64,000 nucleotides of DNA from NCBI GenBank assembly GCA_029862005.1, contig JAOTYD010000002.1, positions 186,001-250,000 on the forward strand. The letters are read 5' to 3'. The DNA comes from Gammaproteobacteria bacterium. GTDB lineage: Bacteria > Pseudomonadota > Gammaproteobacteria > GCA-001735895. The translations under genes and the position numbers were made by a program. The notes under the pieces were generated by a model. It ran no database searches, had not been told where the DNA came from, and saw nothing but the letters and a program-made list of their open reading frames with translations. Shown here in pieces: positions 16,321 through 26,354 of this stretch; positions within the stretch are counted from its first letter, which is position 1, and every line of letters begins with the position of its first letter.

Positions 16321-18177
16321 TCAATCCTGCAACACACCATTTGTAACGCCGTTGGCCTGCGCAAGCGCGCACTGCGCCGGGGTCAGTTCCAGGCTTTCGG
16401 GACGCGTGCGTCCCTGCATCAGGTTGGCAACGCCCTCGACGTGCTCACCGTTGTTGGCAATGACGTGGTAAAGCTCGTGCGCAAGCGCGATCCCGGCGTC
16501 ATCGACCCCGAGCATCAGCCACACACTCGGGGCCAGCCAGGGACGCATGCGCGTATTACCAGGACCGAAAGCCTCGCCATCAAATGCTGCCTGCATGCGG
16601 GTATCGCGCGCAAACACGACCGTAACGCGTTCACCGTCGACGGCTTCCAGCAGCGTGCGCGCGCTGCCGGTCGACAAATCACGCAGGTAGTCTTCTGCCT
16701 CGACAGCATAAATCGATACTTCGCCTGCAACGATGGCGCACTGCGCAAGGATTTCATATGCCTGCCGCACGGCCTGCCCTACCCGTTGTTGCACCCAGCG
16801 CGAATCGAGCACCACCACATCAAGCGCCAGGCCAAAGCCCGTCTCCGCCCGGGGCAGGTTGAGATCCGGGAGCGGTTGCTTAAGCACCGCTGCACCGGCG
16901 AGCGGGTCGGCGATATAACCGGTACTAACCCAATCGCGCGCACCCGGGCTGCTGTTGCCATAGCGGTTACGGAGTTCACGCTTGATATCGGTTGCATTCC
17001 ATTGCGGGTGGGTCGCCTTGAGTCGGGCGGCCAGCGCGGTCACACGCGCTACGGCATAGCTCGACCCGGAGACGCGTGTCTCGCTACCGGAGTAGTCAAG
17101 TGCCGCCAGTCGTTCCGCCGGTACCAGGTAGTCGACCGAAATCCGGCCCCAGTTGGTGCGTTCAGCGGGCTGCACGAAATCATCCGCGGATGTCACCACG
17201 ACCAGGTTATCCAGGTCGAGCGCGGCCGGGTAAACCGGGCGCTCGTCGATATCGCGCCCGTCGTTACCCGCCGAAACGATAAACAACATCTCTGGATGGT
17301 CGCGTGCAGCACGCTCGAAACTACCCCAGTCTGCGAGCCGGTTGCTGCCGAGCGGCATACCGAGGACGAAGACCTGGTTTTCCACGGCGTGCTCCACCAG
17401 TGCCTGCATGCGCGACATGTCGGGCCTCGGATAGCGATACGGCACCAGTTCGACAGCCGGTGCTTCGCGTAGCAGCAGCGACGCGGTGCGGGTACCATGG
17501 CGCTGCAGGAAGAACCCGGAATTAACCGGGTGCGCATCGTAGGGCAGATCATCCATGTCCCAGAAATCGTAACCAACCAGTTGCCCGTCAGCGTCCCTGG
17601 CGAGACGCTGATTGATTTCCGGTAATCGATAATTAACGCCTGAATCGACCATGCCGACCCGTACTGGTGTCGCATTACCCGGGTGTTTTAAAGGCTTGCC
17701 CGGTTTGCGCTCAAGCAGTTGCAGCGGTGGATTCAACCAGTCCGGTTCGCCCCTGGGTTCAAGCGCCACATCCAGCGTATCGATATTAATCGCCTGGCCG
17801 TGTTCGTTATAGTTTATCCTGCGCGCGACCTGCAAATCGCAATCAGCATCCAGGGACAACAGCACCAGCGGATCACCAAACTCGCCAAACAGCGAACTGA
17901 CAAAACGTTGCTGACCTGCACGTACAATAACATCGAGTTCTACCCGGGCATTGTCATCGACCTCGAATCGATAGCGCGTGCCCACCGTCGTTTCACGAAA
18001 CCTGATCTCGGACTCTACGACAGCGCCATTTGCAAATCCCGGCGCGGGCCCAGCGGTACCATCCCAGTCCTGGCAGGTTGCAGTCGCAAACTCGAGCAGG
18101 TTACCGGATTGCCACCCACTTGCTGCCACAGTGGCAAAAACCAGCAACAAGCCGACAGGAATGCGATGGAACTTCAT
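16321..18177 (-). CDS. Exported S8 subtilase with C-terminal HExxH metalloprotease-like domain
   Basis: A 618-residue protein starting with a signal peptide (basic start, hydrophobic core to about residue 20). After a ~150-residue N-terminal beta-rich region comes a subtilisin-type peptidase with Asp178 ('GMVDSGVNY'), His227 ('RHGTRTAS') and Ser373 ('SGSSYAVA'). The ~180-residue C-terminal part is unrelated and contains 'ALAHELYHVIANNGEHVE' with HExxH at 567-571, a further His at 579 and 'NLM' ending at 587. This recalls a zinc-protease site with a Met-turn, with two extra residues compared with the metzincin spacing. Whether both centres are active is not known. The leader implies secretion or a periplasmic location. 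Confidence 0.88.
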   Translation of the reverse strand: MKFHRIPVGLLLVFATVAASGWQSGNLLEFATATCQDWDGTAGPAPGFANGAVVESEIRFRETTVGTRYRFEVDDNARVELDVIVRAGQQRFVSSLFGEFGDPLVLLSLDADCDLQVARRINYNEHGQAINIDTLDVALEPRGEPDWLNPPLQLLERKPGKPLKHPGNATPVRVGMVDSGVNYRLPEINQRLARDADGQLVGYDFWDMDDLPYDAHPVNSGFFLQRHGTRTASLLLREAPAVELVPYRYPRPDMSRMQALVEHAVENQVFVLGMPLGSNRLADWGSFERAARDHPEMLFIVSAGNDGRDIDERPVYPAALDLDNLVVVTSADDFVQPAERTNWGRISVDYLVPAERLAALDYSGSETRVSGSSYAVARVTALAARLKATHPQWNATDIKRELRNRYGNSSPGARDWVSTGYIADPLAGAAVLKQPLPDLNLPRAETGFGLALDVVVLDSRWVQQRVGQAVRQAYEILAQCAIVAGEVSIYAVEAEDYLRDLSTGSARTLLEAVDGERVTVVFARDTRMQAAFDGEAFGPGNTRMRPWLAPSVWLMLGVDDAGIALAHELYHVIANNGEHVEGVANLMQGRTRPESLELTPAQCALAQANGVTNGVLQD

Positions 18178-18245
18178 TGATACATTTTGCGCGAGTAACG
18201 CTTAACTAGTCCAATCAAAACTTGCATGCGGTAGAATCCCGACCC

Positions 18246-18836
18246 ATGATCGCCTTCTGCCTCGCCGTACTGCTATTGCTGGTCACGCCCGGACCGGGGG
18301 TTTTATCGACCGCCGGCGTCGGCGCCGCATTTGGATTTAACGCTGGCCTGCGCTACGTCACCGGCCTTTTTATCGGCACCAACCTGGTGGCGCTGATCGT
18401 GGTCTCGGGGCTTGCAGCCATTATCCTGGCTACACCCTGGGCGCGGAACACGCTACTGGTCGCATCGGCGATTTACCTGCTGTATCTTGCCGCACGCATC
18501 GCTTTTGCCGGCAAAAAAATAGCGTTCATTCACGCGGATGAAAAACCGGGGCTTGGTGCCGGCCTGCTGCTGCAGTTAATCAATCCCAAAGCCTACGCCG
18601 TGAACATGACCTGGTTCACCGGCTTCGTACTGTATCCGGGTTCGCTGCTCACCGAAACGCTGGTCAAGTTCCTGGTAATCAACCTGATCTGGGTACCGAT
18701 TCACCTGGTCTGGCTCGCCGCCGGCAATATCGTGAACCAGCTGGACCTCAGCCCACAGACTCATTTCCGTATCAATTGCGCGATGGCGATCGCAATGGTG
18801 ATTGTCGTCGGGCTTGCAATAATATCGTTGGTTTAG
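18246..18836 (+). CDS. LysE family amino-acid/metabolite exporter
   Basis: A 196-residue inner-membrane protein with five to six helices, of the LysE/RhtB export family. The start is placed at ATG 18246 because the N-terminus then reads 'MIAFCLAVLLLLVTPGPGV', the conserved family opening; the frame extends upstream without a ribosome site. Other family marks are 'GFNAGLRYVTG' and the mid-protein 'LQLINPKAYAVNMTWFTGF'. The exported compound cannot be predicted. It is divergently placed with respect to the subtilase. Confidence 0.93.
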   Translation: MIAFCLAVLLLLVTPGPGVLSTAGVGAAFGFNAGLRYVTGLFIGTNLVALIVVSGLAAIILATPWARNTLLVASAIYLLYLAARIAFAGKKIAFIHADEKPGLGAGLLLQLINPKAYAVNMTWFTGFVLYPGSLLTETLVKFLVINLIWVPIHLVWLAAGNIVNQLDLSPQTHFRINCAMAIAMVIVVGLAIISLV

Positions 18837-18890
18837 CCTTTACACTTCTACTGGATCAACCAGGTCAATAAAACATTTGACTTCAAGCTG

Positions 18891-19307
18891 CTATTGATCA
18901 GGAACTTTGCCACGCAGTTGCTTTGTCCTGCCGCGCTGAGTTTTGCTGTCCAGGCGTTTTCGTTGTGAGCTTTTTGATGGCTTGGTTGGCTTTCTCGCCT
19001 TTTGCACCACGGCTACCGCTTTAACCAGATCCTGCAGTCGCTCAAGTGCGGCCCGACGATTTTTCTCCTGGGTCCGGAATTGCTGCGCCTTGATAATCAC
19101 GACGCCGTCCTTGCTGATTCGTCGATCGCGCAGGCCCATTAATCTTTTCTTGTAAAAATCGGGTAACGATGACGCACGGATATCGAAGCGCAGATGAATC
19201 GCCGACGAGACCTTATTGACGTTCTGCCCGCCGGCCCCCTGTGCGCGGATCGCCGACAGTTCGATTTCATCGTCGGGGATCGAAACGTTGCGTGAGATTT
19301 GCAGCAC
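18891..19307 (-). CDS. arfB: Alternative ribosome-rescue factor ArfB (peptidyl-tRNA hydrolase)
   Basis: Hydrolyses peptidyl-tRNA on ribosomes stalled at the end of truncated mRNAs, as a backup to trans-translation. The 138-residue protein has the catalytic GGQ at residues 26-28 ('RAQGAGGQNVNKVSSA') and the basic, disordered C-terminal tail (Lys/Arg-rich, about residues 100-138) that enters the mRNA channel. Both parts and the length match the ArfB/YaeJ family rather than full release factors. It follows the glycogen operon on the same strand but is separated from it by 124 bases with a hairpin. Confidence 0.95.
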   Translation of the reverse strand: MLQISRNVSIPDDEIELSAIRAQGAGGQNVNKVSSAIHLRFDIRASSLPDFYKKRLMGLRDRRISKDGVVIIKAQQFRTQEKNRRAALERLQDLVKAVAVVQKARKPTKPSKSSQRKRLDSKTQRGRTKQLRGKVPDQ

Positions 19308-19388
19308 GGGCGTAATAGAGTCGGCAAACTGGAGGGCTTCAGGCTACCCGATCAAATCCGAAACCGCAAAACCAGATGCGCTAACGAT

Positions 19389-19418
19389 ATTCCGGGTTTC
19401 GCCGCACCTGCCCGGAAT
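19389..19418 (-). terminator. Inverted repeat downstream of malQ
   Basis: A perfect 8-base inverted repeat (ATTCCGGG / CCCGGAAT) with a 14-base loop lies 14 bases beyond the malQ stop and before arfB. No T-run follows on the minus strand, so it is not a textbook intrinsic terminator. It may be a 3'-end stabilising hairpin or a Rho-associated terminator of the glycogen operon. Confidence 0.4.
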
Positions 19419-19431
19419 GACGGAAATGTTC

Positions 19432-21639
19432 TCAGGCATTGCGATCGGAGTTGATGACGTGCGCAAATCCCTCGAGGTCGAGCCGGTCTGGCCAGTCTTC
19501 CAGGTTAAGCGATAACTTGCGGCGCCAGTTGGGATACTCATCGATGGTGCCGGGCACGTTGACCTGGTTTGCTTCGGACAACAGGTCTTCGAGTTGAACC
19601 ATTAACAACATTGACTGCGATCGTGCGAGATAGCGCTGTATCGATTGGGCCAGTTCGTCGTTAAAGTCCTCAGCACCATGATATTGACTTGTCGCTTCAT
19701 CAGCGACCAGGCTTTCCCGTCGCAGCGCCGCCAGGATTTGATCGCGGTCCTGCTGACGGATTTGCCGCTGTTGGTTTCGGAAATCGCCAGACGGATATAA
19801 ATCGAGTTGATCGCGTAAATCCAGATCGGATCCCTGCCAGAAGCCGCGCAGCGTTGGTAGGTCGTGCGAGCCCGAGGTACAAAGCGCATCGCGTGGATAG
19901 TCTGCCGGCGGCCTGATGGTTCCACGCTGCCAGTCTTTTTCGAAATAAAGCACTCGATAGGAAAATATTTTATTGATTTCAAGCGCATGACGAACATCGT
20001 CCGGAACGGTCCCCAGGTCTTCGCCGATGATAAGACAGTGATTACGCAGGCTTTCGAGCGCAAGAATTCCGAGCAAGTCCGAAAACGGGTAAGAAACATA
20101 GGTGCCCTCGTGGGGCGAGCATTCCGGTGGCACCCAGAACAAGCGCATCAATCCCATGATATGGTCGATCCGGAGCGCACCGGCATGACGCATGTTGGCG
20201 CGCAAGGTATGAATAAACGACCGGTAAGCCTGATCGCCAAGCGCTTTGGGCTGCGGTGGTGGTAGATCCCAGTTTTGTCCCTTCAGATTAAAATCGTCGG
20301 GGGGCGCACCAACACCCATACCCGGCGCATAACTCGGCTGATGCGCCCAACTCTGTGCCGAAGATTTTTCAATGCCGACCGCAAGGTCACGGTAAATGCC
20401 GATGCACATACCCAGTGCCTTACATTTTTCATGGACCGCAGCCAGCTGCAGCTCAGCGTTCCACTGCAGGTACTGGTGAAACTCGATTTTATCGCCACGC
20501 TCAGCAGCCCATACGGCTACCGTCTCTGAGCCCGGATCTCGGAAGGCTTCGGGCCATTTCTGCCACCTGTCGATATCGGCATTTTGCTGCAGAAAAAATG
20601 CCTGCAAAGCTTCGAATAGGGCGAACTTGTAGAGCTCGGTTCCCCCGTCCTGCTGAAATTGACCGAAGGCTTTAAACCGTTCCGAGTCGGAATCCCGGCC
20701 CTGTTGTTTGAACGCGTGGTAGAGCGATTCCAAGACATTTAGTTTGGCGGCCCATACCTTGCCATAATCGATCAACTCGAGTTCGCGTAATTCTTGCAGG
20801 ATGGCCTGGAATTCCCCGGTTGCTACGCGCTGTCGTGTTTCAATATCATGTTTAAACTCATCGACGACCTCGATATCCAGGTAAACAGGATTGAGGAAGT
20901 CACGACTTGACGGACTATAAGGGCTTGCTTTTTCAGGGAGCTGCGAGAACAACGTGTGCAGCGGGTTCAGACCGAGCACGTTGACCCCGAGCGGGGCAAG
21001 CATCTCGATGAGTGAATGCAGGTCGGTAAAATCGCCAATACCCCAATTGCGCTTTGATCGCAGTGAAAATAGCTGGACACCAACACCCCATATTTTTTTA
21101 CCCTCAACCAGTTCGGGTGGTCGATAGCAGGTGTCGGGCGCGACAATGAGAGTGGAATGCGCGCGCCGACCGCCAGCCGTCTCGATGTTTAGCTGGTGAT
21201 AACCCAGGTTGTCGAACTCCGGAAGGGTCACTTCGAAACGCATCAATCGAGCCCCATCAAATACCGTTTCACCGACACTATCCTGTTGGTTAAGCACCCA
21301 GTTGCCGTGGACGCGTCGACCCGATTCCTCGCACAATTCCCAGCCGATGGGCGATGCTGCCTCAATTTCGTTAAGGATCAGGGTCAAGCGGCTGGGCGCA
21401 ACGCTCTGTCGGTGAACCAACACTGCCGCGGTAACGTGCCGCCATTGTCGGGATTCGATTTCGCGAAGATTACGTTCAATATCGTCATCGTTGTCTAACG
21501 GCAAGTGCATTGCCTCGAGCAGGGTTTTTTTTACGCCGACGCCGGGCGCATGAAGCTGGCCACGAATATCGCGGTAATCGAGTGCGATACCGCTGGCGAC
21601 GCAAAGCGCATCGAGTCCTTCGTAGTCGGTAATCGACAT
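19432..21639 (-). CDS. malQ: 4-alpha-glucanotransferase (amylomaltase)
   Basis: Transfers maltosyl and longer glucan segments between maltodextrins, recycling short oligosaccharides left after debranching and phosphorolysis. The 735-residue protein is of the longer proteobacterial type with an N-terminal extension. GH77 landmarks are 'SLRSKRNWGIGDF', 'EKASPYSPSSRDFLNP', 'ALRIDHIMGLMRLFWVP' with the nucleophile Asp, 'IIGEDLGTVPDDVR' with the acid/base Glu, and 'CTSGSHDLPTLRGFW'. It is the last gene of the glycogen operon, 94 bases after glgX. Confidence 0.97.
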   Translation of the reverse strand: MSITDYEGLDALCVASGIALDYRDIRGQLHAPGVGVKKTLLEAMHLPLDNDDDIERNLREIESRQWRHVTAAVLVHRQSVAPSRLTLILNEIEAASPIGWELCEESGRRVHGNWVLNQQDSVGETVFDGARLMRFEVTLPEFDNLGYHQLNIETAGGRRAHSTLIVAPDTCYRPPELVEGKKIWGVGVQLFSLRSKRNWGIGDFTDLHSLIEMLAPLGVNVLGLNPLHTLFSQLPEKASPYSPSSRDFLNPVYLDIEVVDEFKHDIETRQRVATGEFQAILQELRELELIDYGKVWAAKLNVLESLYHAFKQQGRDSDSERFKAFGQFQQDGGTELYKFALFEALQAFFLQQNADIDRWQKWPEAFRDPGSETVAVWAAERGDKIEFHQYLQWNAELQLAAVHEKCKALGMCIGIYRDLAVGIEKSSAQSWAHQPSYAPGMGVGAPPDDFNLKGQNWDLPPPQPKALGDQAYRSFIHTLRANMRHAGALRIDHIMGLMRLFWVPPECSPHEGTYVSYPFSDLLGILALESLRNHCLIIGEDLGTVPDDVRHALEINKIFSYRVLYFEKDWQRGTIRPPADYPRDALCTSGSHDLPTLRGFWQGSDLDLRDQLDLYPSGDFRNQQRQIRQQDRDQILAALRRESLVADEATSQYHGAEDFNDELAQSIQRYLARSQSMLLMVQLEDLLSEANQVNVPGTIDEYPNWRRKLSLNLEDWPDRLDLEGFAHVINSDRNA

Positions 21640-21733
21640 CGAAAATTTAACCTGTTTTCATGGCGGGTAAATTTTTACTGCAACTGGATTTTGAAGTTTT
21701 CATGTTAATTAGCCAGTCATGCGCCTGGGGCAA

Positions 21734-23827
21734 TCACATTCGTAATTCGAACAACTGTACCGAACGCTGCTCGATCTCCACGGTTTCATTACCGTTGATC
21801 GGTGCTTCTGAACCTGCAGTGGTGAATATGCGGTGCCAGTGAAACTCGCTCTTTGGCAAGACAAATTCGACCGGTGTCGGATCGGCATTTAAAACGATGA
21901 GCAGCGCGGCTTCGGTCTCGCCGTCAAAGCGCGGATCTCTCGCGGGCAAGACTTCTGCCGCTAACAACATGGCGAGGAAGTTATGTTGGGTATCGTGCCA
22001 GTCGGAATCCTGCATGGTTTCACCGTCGGCACGTAACCACTGTATGTCGCTGAAACCACTGGGCTCGAACTGTTCCTCGCCATGCACGAAGCGGTCGCGG
22101 TGCAGCATTGGGTAATTTAACCGAAGACTGATCAGGCTGCGCACAAAATCGAGCAATTCTGATTCGTGCTCAAGCGCGGACCAGTCCAGCCAGGTAATCT
22201 CGTTATCCTGGCAATAAGCGTTATTGTTGCCCTGCTGGCTGCGCCCGAGTTCATCCCCGGCGAGCAGCATCGGGGTTCCCTGTGCGAGAAACAAAGTCGC
22301 CAGCAGGTTGCGGCGCTGGCGCTGGCGCAGCTGATTAATCTCCACATCGCCACTCGGACCTTCGACGCCATAGTTGTTACTAAAGTTGGCGTTATGCCCA
22401 TCCTCATTGTTCTCGCCGTTGGCTTCGTTGTGACGTTCGTTATAGCTAACCAGGTCCGTGAGCGTGAATCCATCGTGGGTGGTGATCAGGTTAATGCTGG
22501 CCGAGGGCCTGCGACCATTGTGCTCGAACAGATCGCTCGAACCGTGCAGGCTGCGCGCCAGTTCAGGTAAAACGCCGGAGTCGCCGTGCCAGTAGCGACG
22601 CACGCAATCGCGAAAGCGGTCATTCCATTCCGACCAGCCAGGCGGAAAACCACCCAGTTGATAGCCCCCCGGTCCGATATCCCAGGGCTCGGCGATGAGC
22701 TTCACCTGCGAAAGCACCGCATCCGAATGAATGGCCTTGAAAAATTCGCTATAGCCATCAAAGCCTTGCGGCCCCCTGCCGAGACTGACCGCGAGATCGA
22801 AACGAAATCCGTCGACATGCATATCGATTACCCAGTGGCGAAGGCTATCGATAACCATCTGCAATACCCGCGGATGGTTAACGTTGAGCGTGTTGCCACA
22901 ACCGCTATCGTTAATGTAGGCCCGCTTATCATCGTCCAGCAGACGATAGTAACTGGCATTGTCGATTCCGCGAAAGCAAAGCGTCGGGCCCGACTGGTCG
23001 CCTTCGGCCGTATGGTTGTAGACGACATCGAGAATGACTTCGATATTGGCTTCATGCAGACGCCGGACCATGGCCTTGAACTCGTTGCGATCCCCGTTTG
23101 ACAGGTATCGTGTTTCGGCGGCGAAGAAACCGATGCTGTTATATCCCCAGTAATTCGTAAGCTCTTTTTTGACCAGGAAGTGGTCGTCGACAAAAGCGTG
23201 TATCGGCTGCAGTTCCAGCGCGGTAACGCCGAGTGACTTCAGGTAGGCAATGACGCTATCCGATGCCAGCCCTGCAAAACTGCCGCGTTGGTTTTCGTCT
23301 ACTTCCGGGTTCAGCATCGTAAAACCGCGTACGTGGGTTTCGTAGATTACCGTTTGCGGCCAGGGTATCCGGGGCGGGCGATCATGGTGCCAGTCGAAAA
23401 CTTCATTGACGACGACCGATTTCGGCACAAACCGGGCGCTGTCGCTGTCGTTAAAACTCAGGTCCTGTTCTTCGTCATCCAGTTCGAATCCATATACGGC
23501 ATCATCCCACTGCAGTTTACCGCTCAGCTGCCTGGCGTAGGGATCGATCAATACCTTGTTTGGATTGAAACGGTGACCGCTCTGCGGGTCATAGGGTCCG
23601 TAGACGCGATAGCCATATACCGTACCGGGCCCGCAGCCGGTTAAATAGGCATGCCAGACCTCGCCGCTGTGTTCGAGTTCGAAGCGCTCGGTTTCGGTGT
23701 CGGTTTCGGCATCGAACAGGCACAGCTCGACTTTTTCCGCGTTAGCCGAGAACAGCGCGAAGTTCACCCCGTGGCCATCCCAGTCGGCACCGAGCGGTTG
23801 TGGTGTTCCACGCAACTTGCGGATCAT
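21734..23827 (-). CDS. glgX: Glycogen debranching enzyme
   Basis: Hydrolyses alpha-1,6 branches of phosphorylase-limit glycogen, releasing maltotetraose-type stubs. The 697-residue GH13 protein has an N-terminal CBM48 beta-sandwich ('PLGADWDGHGVNFALFSANAEKVE' region). The catalytic barrel shows 'VILDVVYNHTAEGD', 'DGFRFDLAVSLGRG' (nucleophile Asp), 'LIAEPWD' (acid/base Glu) and 'LITTHDGFTLTDLVSY'. It is two bases from the end of glgP, so translational coupling is likely. Length and motif order fit GlgX/isoamylase. Confidence 0.97.
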   Translation of the reverse strand: MIRKLRGTPQPLGADWDGHGVNFALFSANAEKVELCLFDAETDTETERFELEHSGEVWHAYLTGCGPGTVYGYRVYGPYDPQSGHRFNPNKVLIDPYARQLSGKLQWDDAVYGFELDDEEQDLSFNDSDSARFVPKSVVVNEVFDWHHDRPPRIPWPQTVIYETHVRGFTMLNPEVDENQRGSFAGLASDSVIAYLKSLGVTALELQPIHAFVDDHFLVKKELTNYWGYNSIGFFAAETRYLSNGDRNEFKAMVRRLHEANIEVILDVVYNHTAEGDQSGPTLCFRGIDNASYYRLLDDDKRAYINDSGCGNTLNVNHPRVLQMVIDSLRHWVIDMHVDGFRFDLAVSLGRGPQGFDGYSEFFKAIHSDAVLSQVKLIAEPWDIGPGGYQLGGFPPGWSEWNDRFRDCVRRYWHGDSGVLPELARSLHGSSDLFEHNGRRPSASINLITTHDGFTLTDLVSYNERHNEANGENNEDGHNANFSNNYGVEGPSGDVEINQLRQRQRRNLLATLFLAQGTPMLLAGDELGRSQQGNNNAYCQDNEITWLDWSALEHESELLDFVRSLISLRLNYPMLHRDRFVHGEEQFEPSGFSDIQWLRADGETMQDSDWHDTQHNFLAMLLAAEVLPARDPRFDGETEAALLIVLNADPTPVEFVLPKSEFHWHRIFTTAGSEAPINGNETVEIEQRSVQLFELRM

Positions 23828-23829
23828 GG

Positions 23830-26325
23830 TCAGTGACCGGGTTCCTTGACGGCTGATACCGGCTCGAGTCGCCAGATGTCTTCGTTGTATTCGCGGATGG
23901 TACGATCGGATGAGAAACGCCCGCTGGCCGCGGTATTGAGAATACTCATTTCGGTCCAGCGCTCCTTGTCCACGAAGGTGCTCGCAACCTGCCGCTGAGC
24001 AGCGACGAAACTGCTAAAGTCGGCGGCCGTCATCCACGCATCCTGTGGGCTCAAAATACTGTCTATGATCGGATTGAAAATACCCGGTTCCGTAAGGTTG
24101 AAGTGACCACTCTGCAGCACCTTCATAACCTCGCCCAAGTCATCGTCCGCGGCGACAATCGCTTTCGGATCATACTGCTTACGCGTTTTTGCAACCTCTT
24201 CGGCGTTCATACCGCAGAGGAAAAAATTATCGGCGCCCACGGCTTCACGGATCTCGATATTAGCACCGTCCAGCGTGCCGATGGTGAGCGCACCGTTGAT
24301 CATGAATTTCATGTTGCCGGTACCAGAGGCTTCTTTGCCAGCAGTCGAGATTTGCACAGACAGGTCGCAACCCGGGCAAAGCGTTTCCATGGTGCTGACA
24401 TTATAGTTGGGCAAAAATACCAGGCGTAACAGTCCCCGGGTTCGGGGATCAGCGTTAATCACCTCGGCGACATTATTGATCAACTTGATAATGAGCTTGG
24501 CCATGAAATAACCGGGGGCGGCTTTACCGCCGATCAGCACACAGCGCGGGGTCCAGTCGCCAGTATCGCCGTGATGAATCCTTTGTAACAGGTGAATCAC
24601 GTGCAGTACGTTGAGCAGCTGACGTTTGTATTCGTGAATGCGCTTCACCTGCACATCGAAAATCGCATCGGGATAGAGGTCAATGCCGCAGCCCTCTTTA
24701 ACCAGTTCAGCCACCTTCATCTTGTTGGCCTGCTTGACCGAACGCCAGGATTCGCGGAAAGCGGCATCGCTGGCTAAAGGAGCCAGGTTTCCGAGATGGT
24801 CGAGGTCGGTGATCCAGCCTTCTCCAATACTTGCCGTAATCAGCTTTGAGAGATCGGGATTGCAGGCCTTGAGCCAACGCCGCTGGGTAACGCCGTTGGT
24901 CTTATTATTGAGCCGGGTTGGCCAGAGTTCGTGAAAATCGCTGAACAGGCCCTGCTTCAACAGTTTCGAGTGCAATTCAGCAACGCCGTTCACCGAGTAA
25001 CTGCCGACAATGGCGAGATGGGCCATACGCACGATTGGCTCGGGACCCTCGGTGATGATCGCCATGCGCTCACGGTAGCTTAAGTCCCTGGGCCAACGGG
25101 CCTCGATTTCAGCGATGAAACGGCTGTTAATTTCACGCACGATTTCCATGACCCGCGGCACCACCTGCTCGAACAGGCTAACCGGCCAGCACTCGAGCGC
25201 TTCCGGCAGCAGCGTGTGGTTGGTATAGGCCATGCAATTACTGGTAATGTTCCAGGCCGCTTCCCACTCGAGGCCATGGACGTCGATCAGCAGGCGCATG
25301 AGCTCGGCCACGGCAATGCTTGGGTGCGTGTCATTTAACTGGAAGCAGTGCTTGTCGGCAAACTGTTCAAAATTCTCACCGTGACGATTTACCCATTGCC
25401 TGAACACGTCCTTGAGGCTCGCCGAGGCTAGAAAATACTGTTGTCGCAGGCGCAGCTCCTTGCCACTTTCACTGGCATCGTTCGGGTATAACACCATGGT
25501 AATGTTTTCAGCCGCGGTCCTTGCGGCAACCGCTTCGGTGTAGCTGCCGGCATTGAACTCGCCCAGGTTGAATTCGTCGGTAGCGATGGCTGACCAGAGC
25601 CTCAGCGTGTTAACCGTTCCATTCTGGTAACCCGGCACCGGGATATCGAACGGAATCGCCAGCACGTCGTGGGTATCGACCCAGCGCGTGTGGCCGCGCC
25701 CATCCTCGTCGATATAACGTTCGACGCGCCCGCCAAACTGCACCGGCTGTTCGTACTCGGGACGCTCGATTTCCCAGGGGTGGCCGCCGCGTAACCAGGA
25801 ATCCGGTTCCTCGACCTGGTGTCCATCTGTTATTTTCTGGCGAAACATGCCGTACTGGTAGCGGATGCCGTAGCCGATAACCGGCAGACCCAGGGTTGCA
25901 CAACTATCGAGAAAACAGGCAGCAAGTCGCCCGAGGCCGCCGTTACCGAGCCCGGCATCGTGTTCGAGCTCGACAATCTCTTCTTCATCGAGGCCAAGCT
26001 GGTCGAGTGCCGCGCTGAACTCATCGCCGAGATCCAGGTTCAAAGCCGCGTTGCGCAGGCTGCGACCAAGCAGGTATTCCATCGACAGGTAACTGACCCG
26101 ACGGCTGTCATGATGTTCGTAACCGTGACGGGTATTGTTAACGCCCACCATGAGACGATCGCGCAGCGTCATCGCCAGCGCGATGTACTCGTAATGCGGC
26201 GTACTCTGGTAATGATTACGTCCCAGGGTGTGACTGAAATAACGTCGAAAATCTTTCACCAGACTTTCGCTATCATAACCCGGTGGCGTGAGTACTGTGG
26301 TTTCAGTTTTGTTGTGCTTGCTCAT
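23830..26325 (-). CDS. glgP: Glycogen/alpha-glucan phosphorylase
   Basis: Pyridoxal-phosphate enzyme releasing glucose-1-phosphate from non-reducing ends of glycogen. The 831-residue length is typical. The PLP lysine is Lys673 in 'GTGNMKFMINGAL'. Other landmarks are 'LSMEYLLGRSLRNAALNL' near the N-terminus, 'AACFLDSCATLGLPVIGYGIRY', 'QLNDTHPSIAVAELMRLL' and 'RIHEYKRQLLNVLHVI'. It sits between glgB (29-base gap) and glgX (2-base gap), placing breakdown in the same transcript as synthesis. Confidence 0.98.
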   Translation of the reverse strand: MSKHNKTETTVLTPPGYDSESLVKDFRRYFSHTLGRNHYQSTPHYEYIALAMTLRDRLMVGVNNTRHGYEHHDSRRVSYLSMEYLLGRSLRNAALNLDLGDEFSAALDQLGLDEEEIVELEHDAGLGNGGLGRLAACFLDSCATLGLPVIGYGIRYQYGMFRQKITDGHQVEEPDSWLRGGHPWEIERPEYEQPVQFGGRVERYIDEDGRGHTRWVDTHDVLAIPFDIPVPGYQNGTVNTLRLWSAIATDEFNLGEFNAGSYTEAVAARTAAENITMVLYPNDASESGKELRLRQQYFLASASLKDVFRQWVNRHGENFEQFADKHCFQLNDTHPSIAVAELMRLLIDVHGLEWEAAWNITSNCMAYTNHTLLPEALECWPVSLFEQVVPRVMEIVREINSRFIAEIEARWPRDLSYRERMAIITEGPEPIVRMAHLAIVGSYSVNGVAELHSKLLKQGLFSDFHELWPTRLNNKTNGVTQRRWLKACNPDLSKLITASIGEGWITDLDHLGNLAPLASDAAFRESWRSVKQANKMKVAELVKEGCGIDLYPDAIFDVQVKRIHEYKRQLLNVLHVIHLLQRIHHGDTGDWTPRCVLIGGKAAPGYFMAKLIIKLINNVAEVINADPRTRGLLRLVFLPNYNVSTMETLCPGCDLSVQISTAGKEASGTGNMKFMINGALTIGTLDGANIEIREAVGADNFFLCGMNAEEVAKTRKQYDPKAIVAADDDLGEVMKVLQSGHFNLTEPGIFNPIIDSILSPQDAWMTAADFSSFVAAQRQVASTFVDKERWTEMSILNTAASGRFSSDRTIREYNEDIWRLEPVSAVKEPGH

Positions 26326-26354
26326 GTTACTGGTATTCGATCTGGAAATTTCTG

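Noticed and set aside
16441-17472. 343-codon open frame antisense to the subtilase gene
   Set aside because: The subtilase frame carries all catalytic motifs; the antisense product is His/Arg-rich with no family resemblance.
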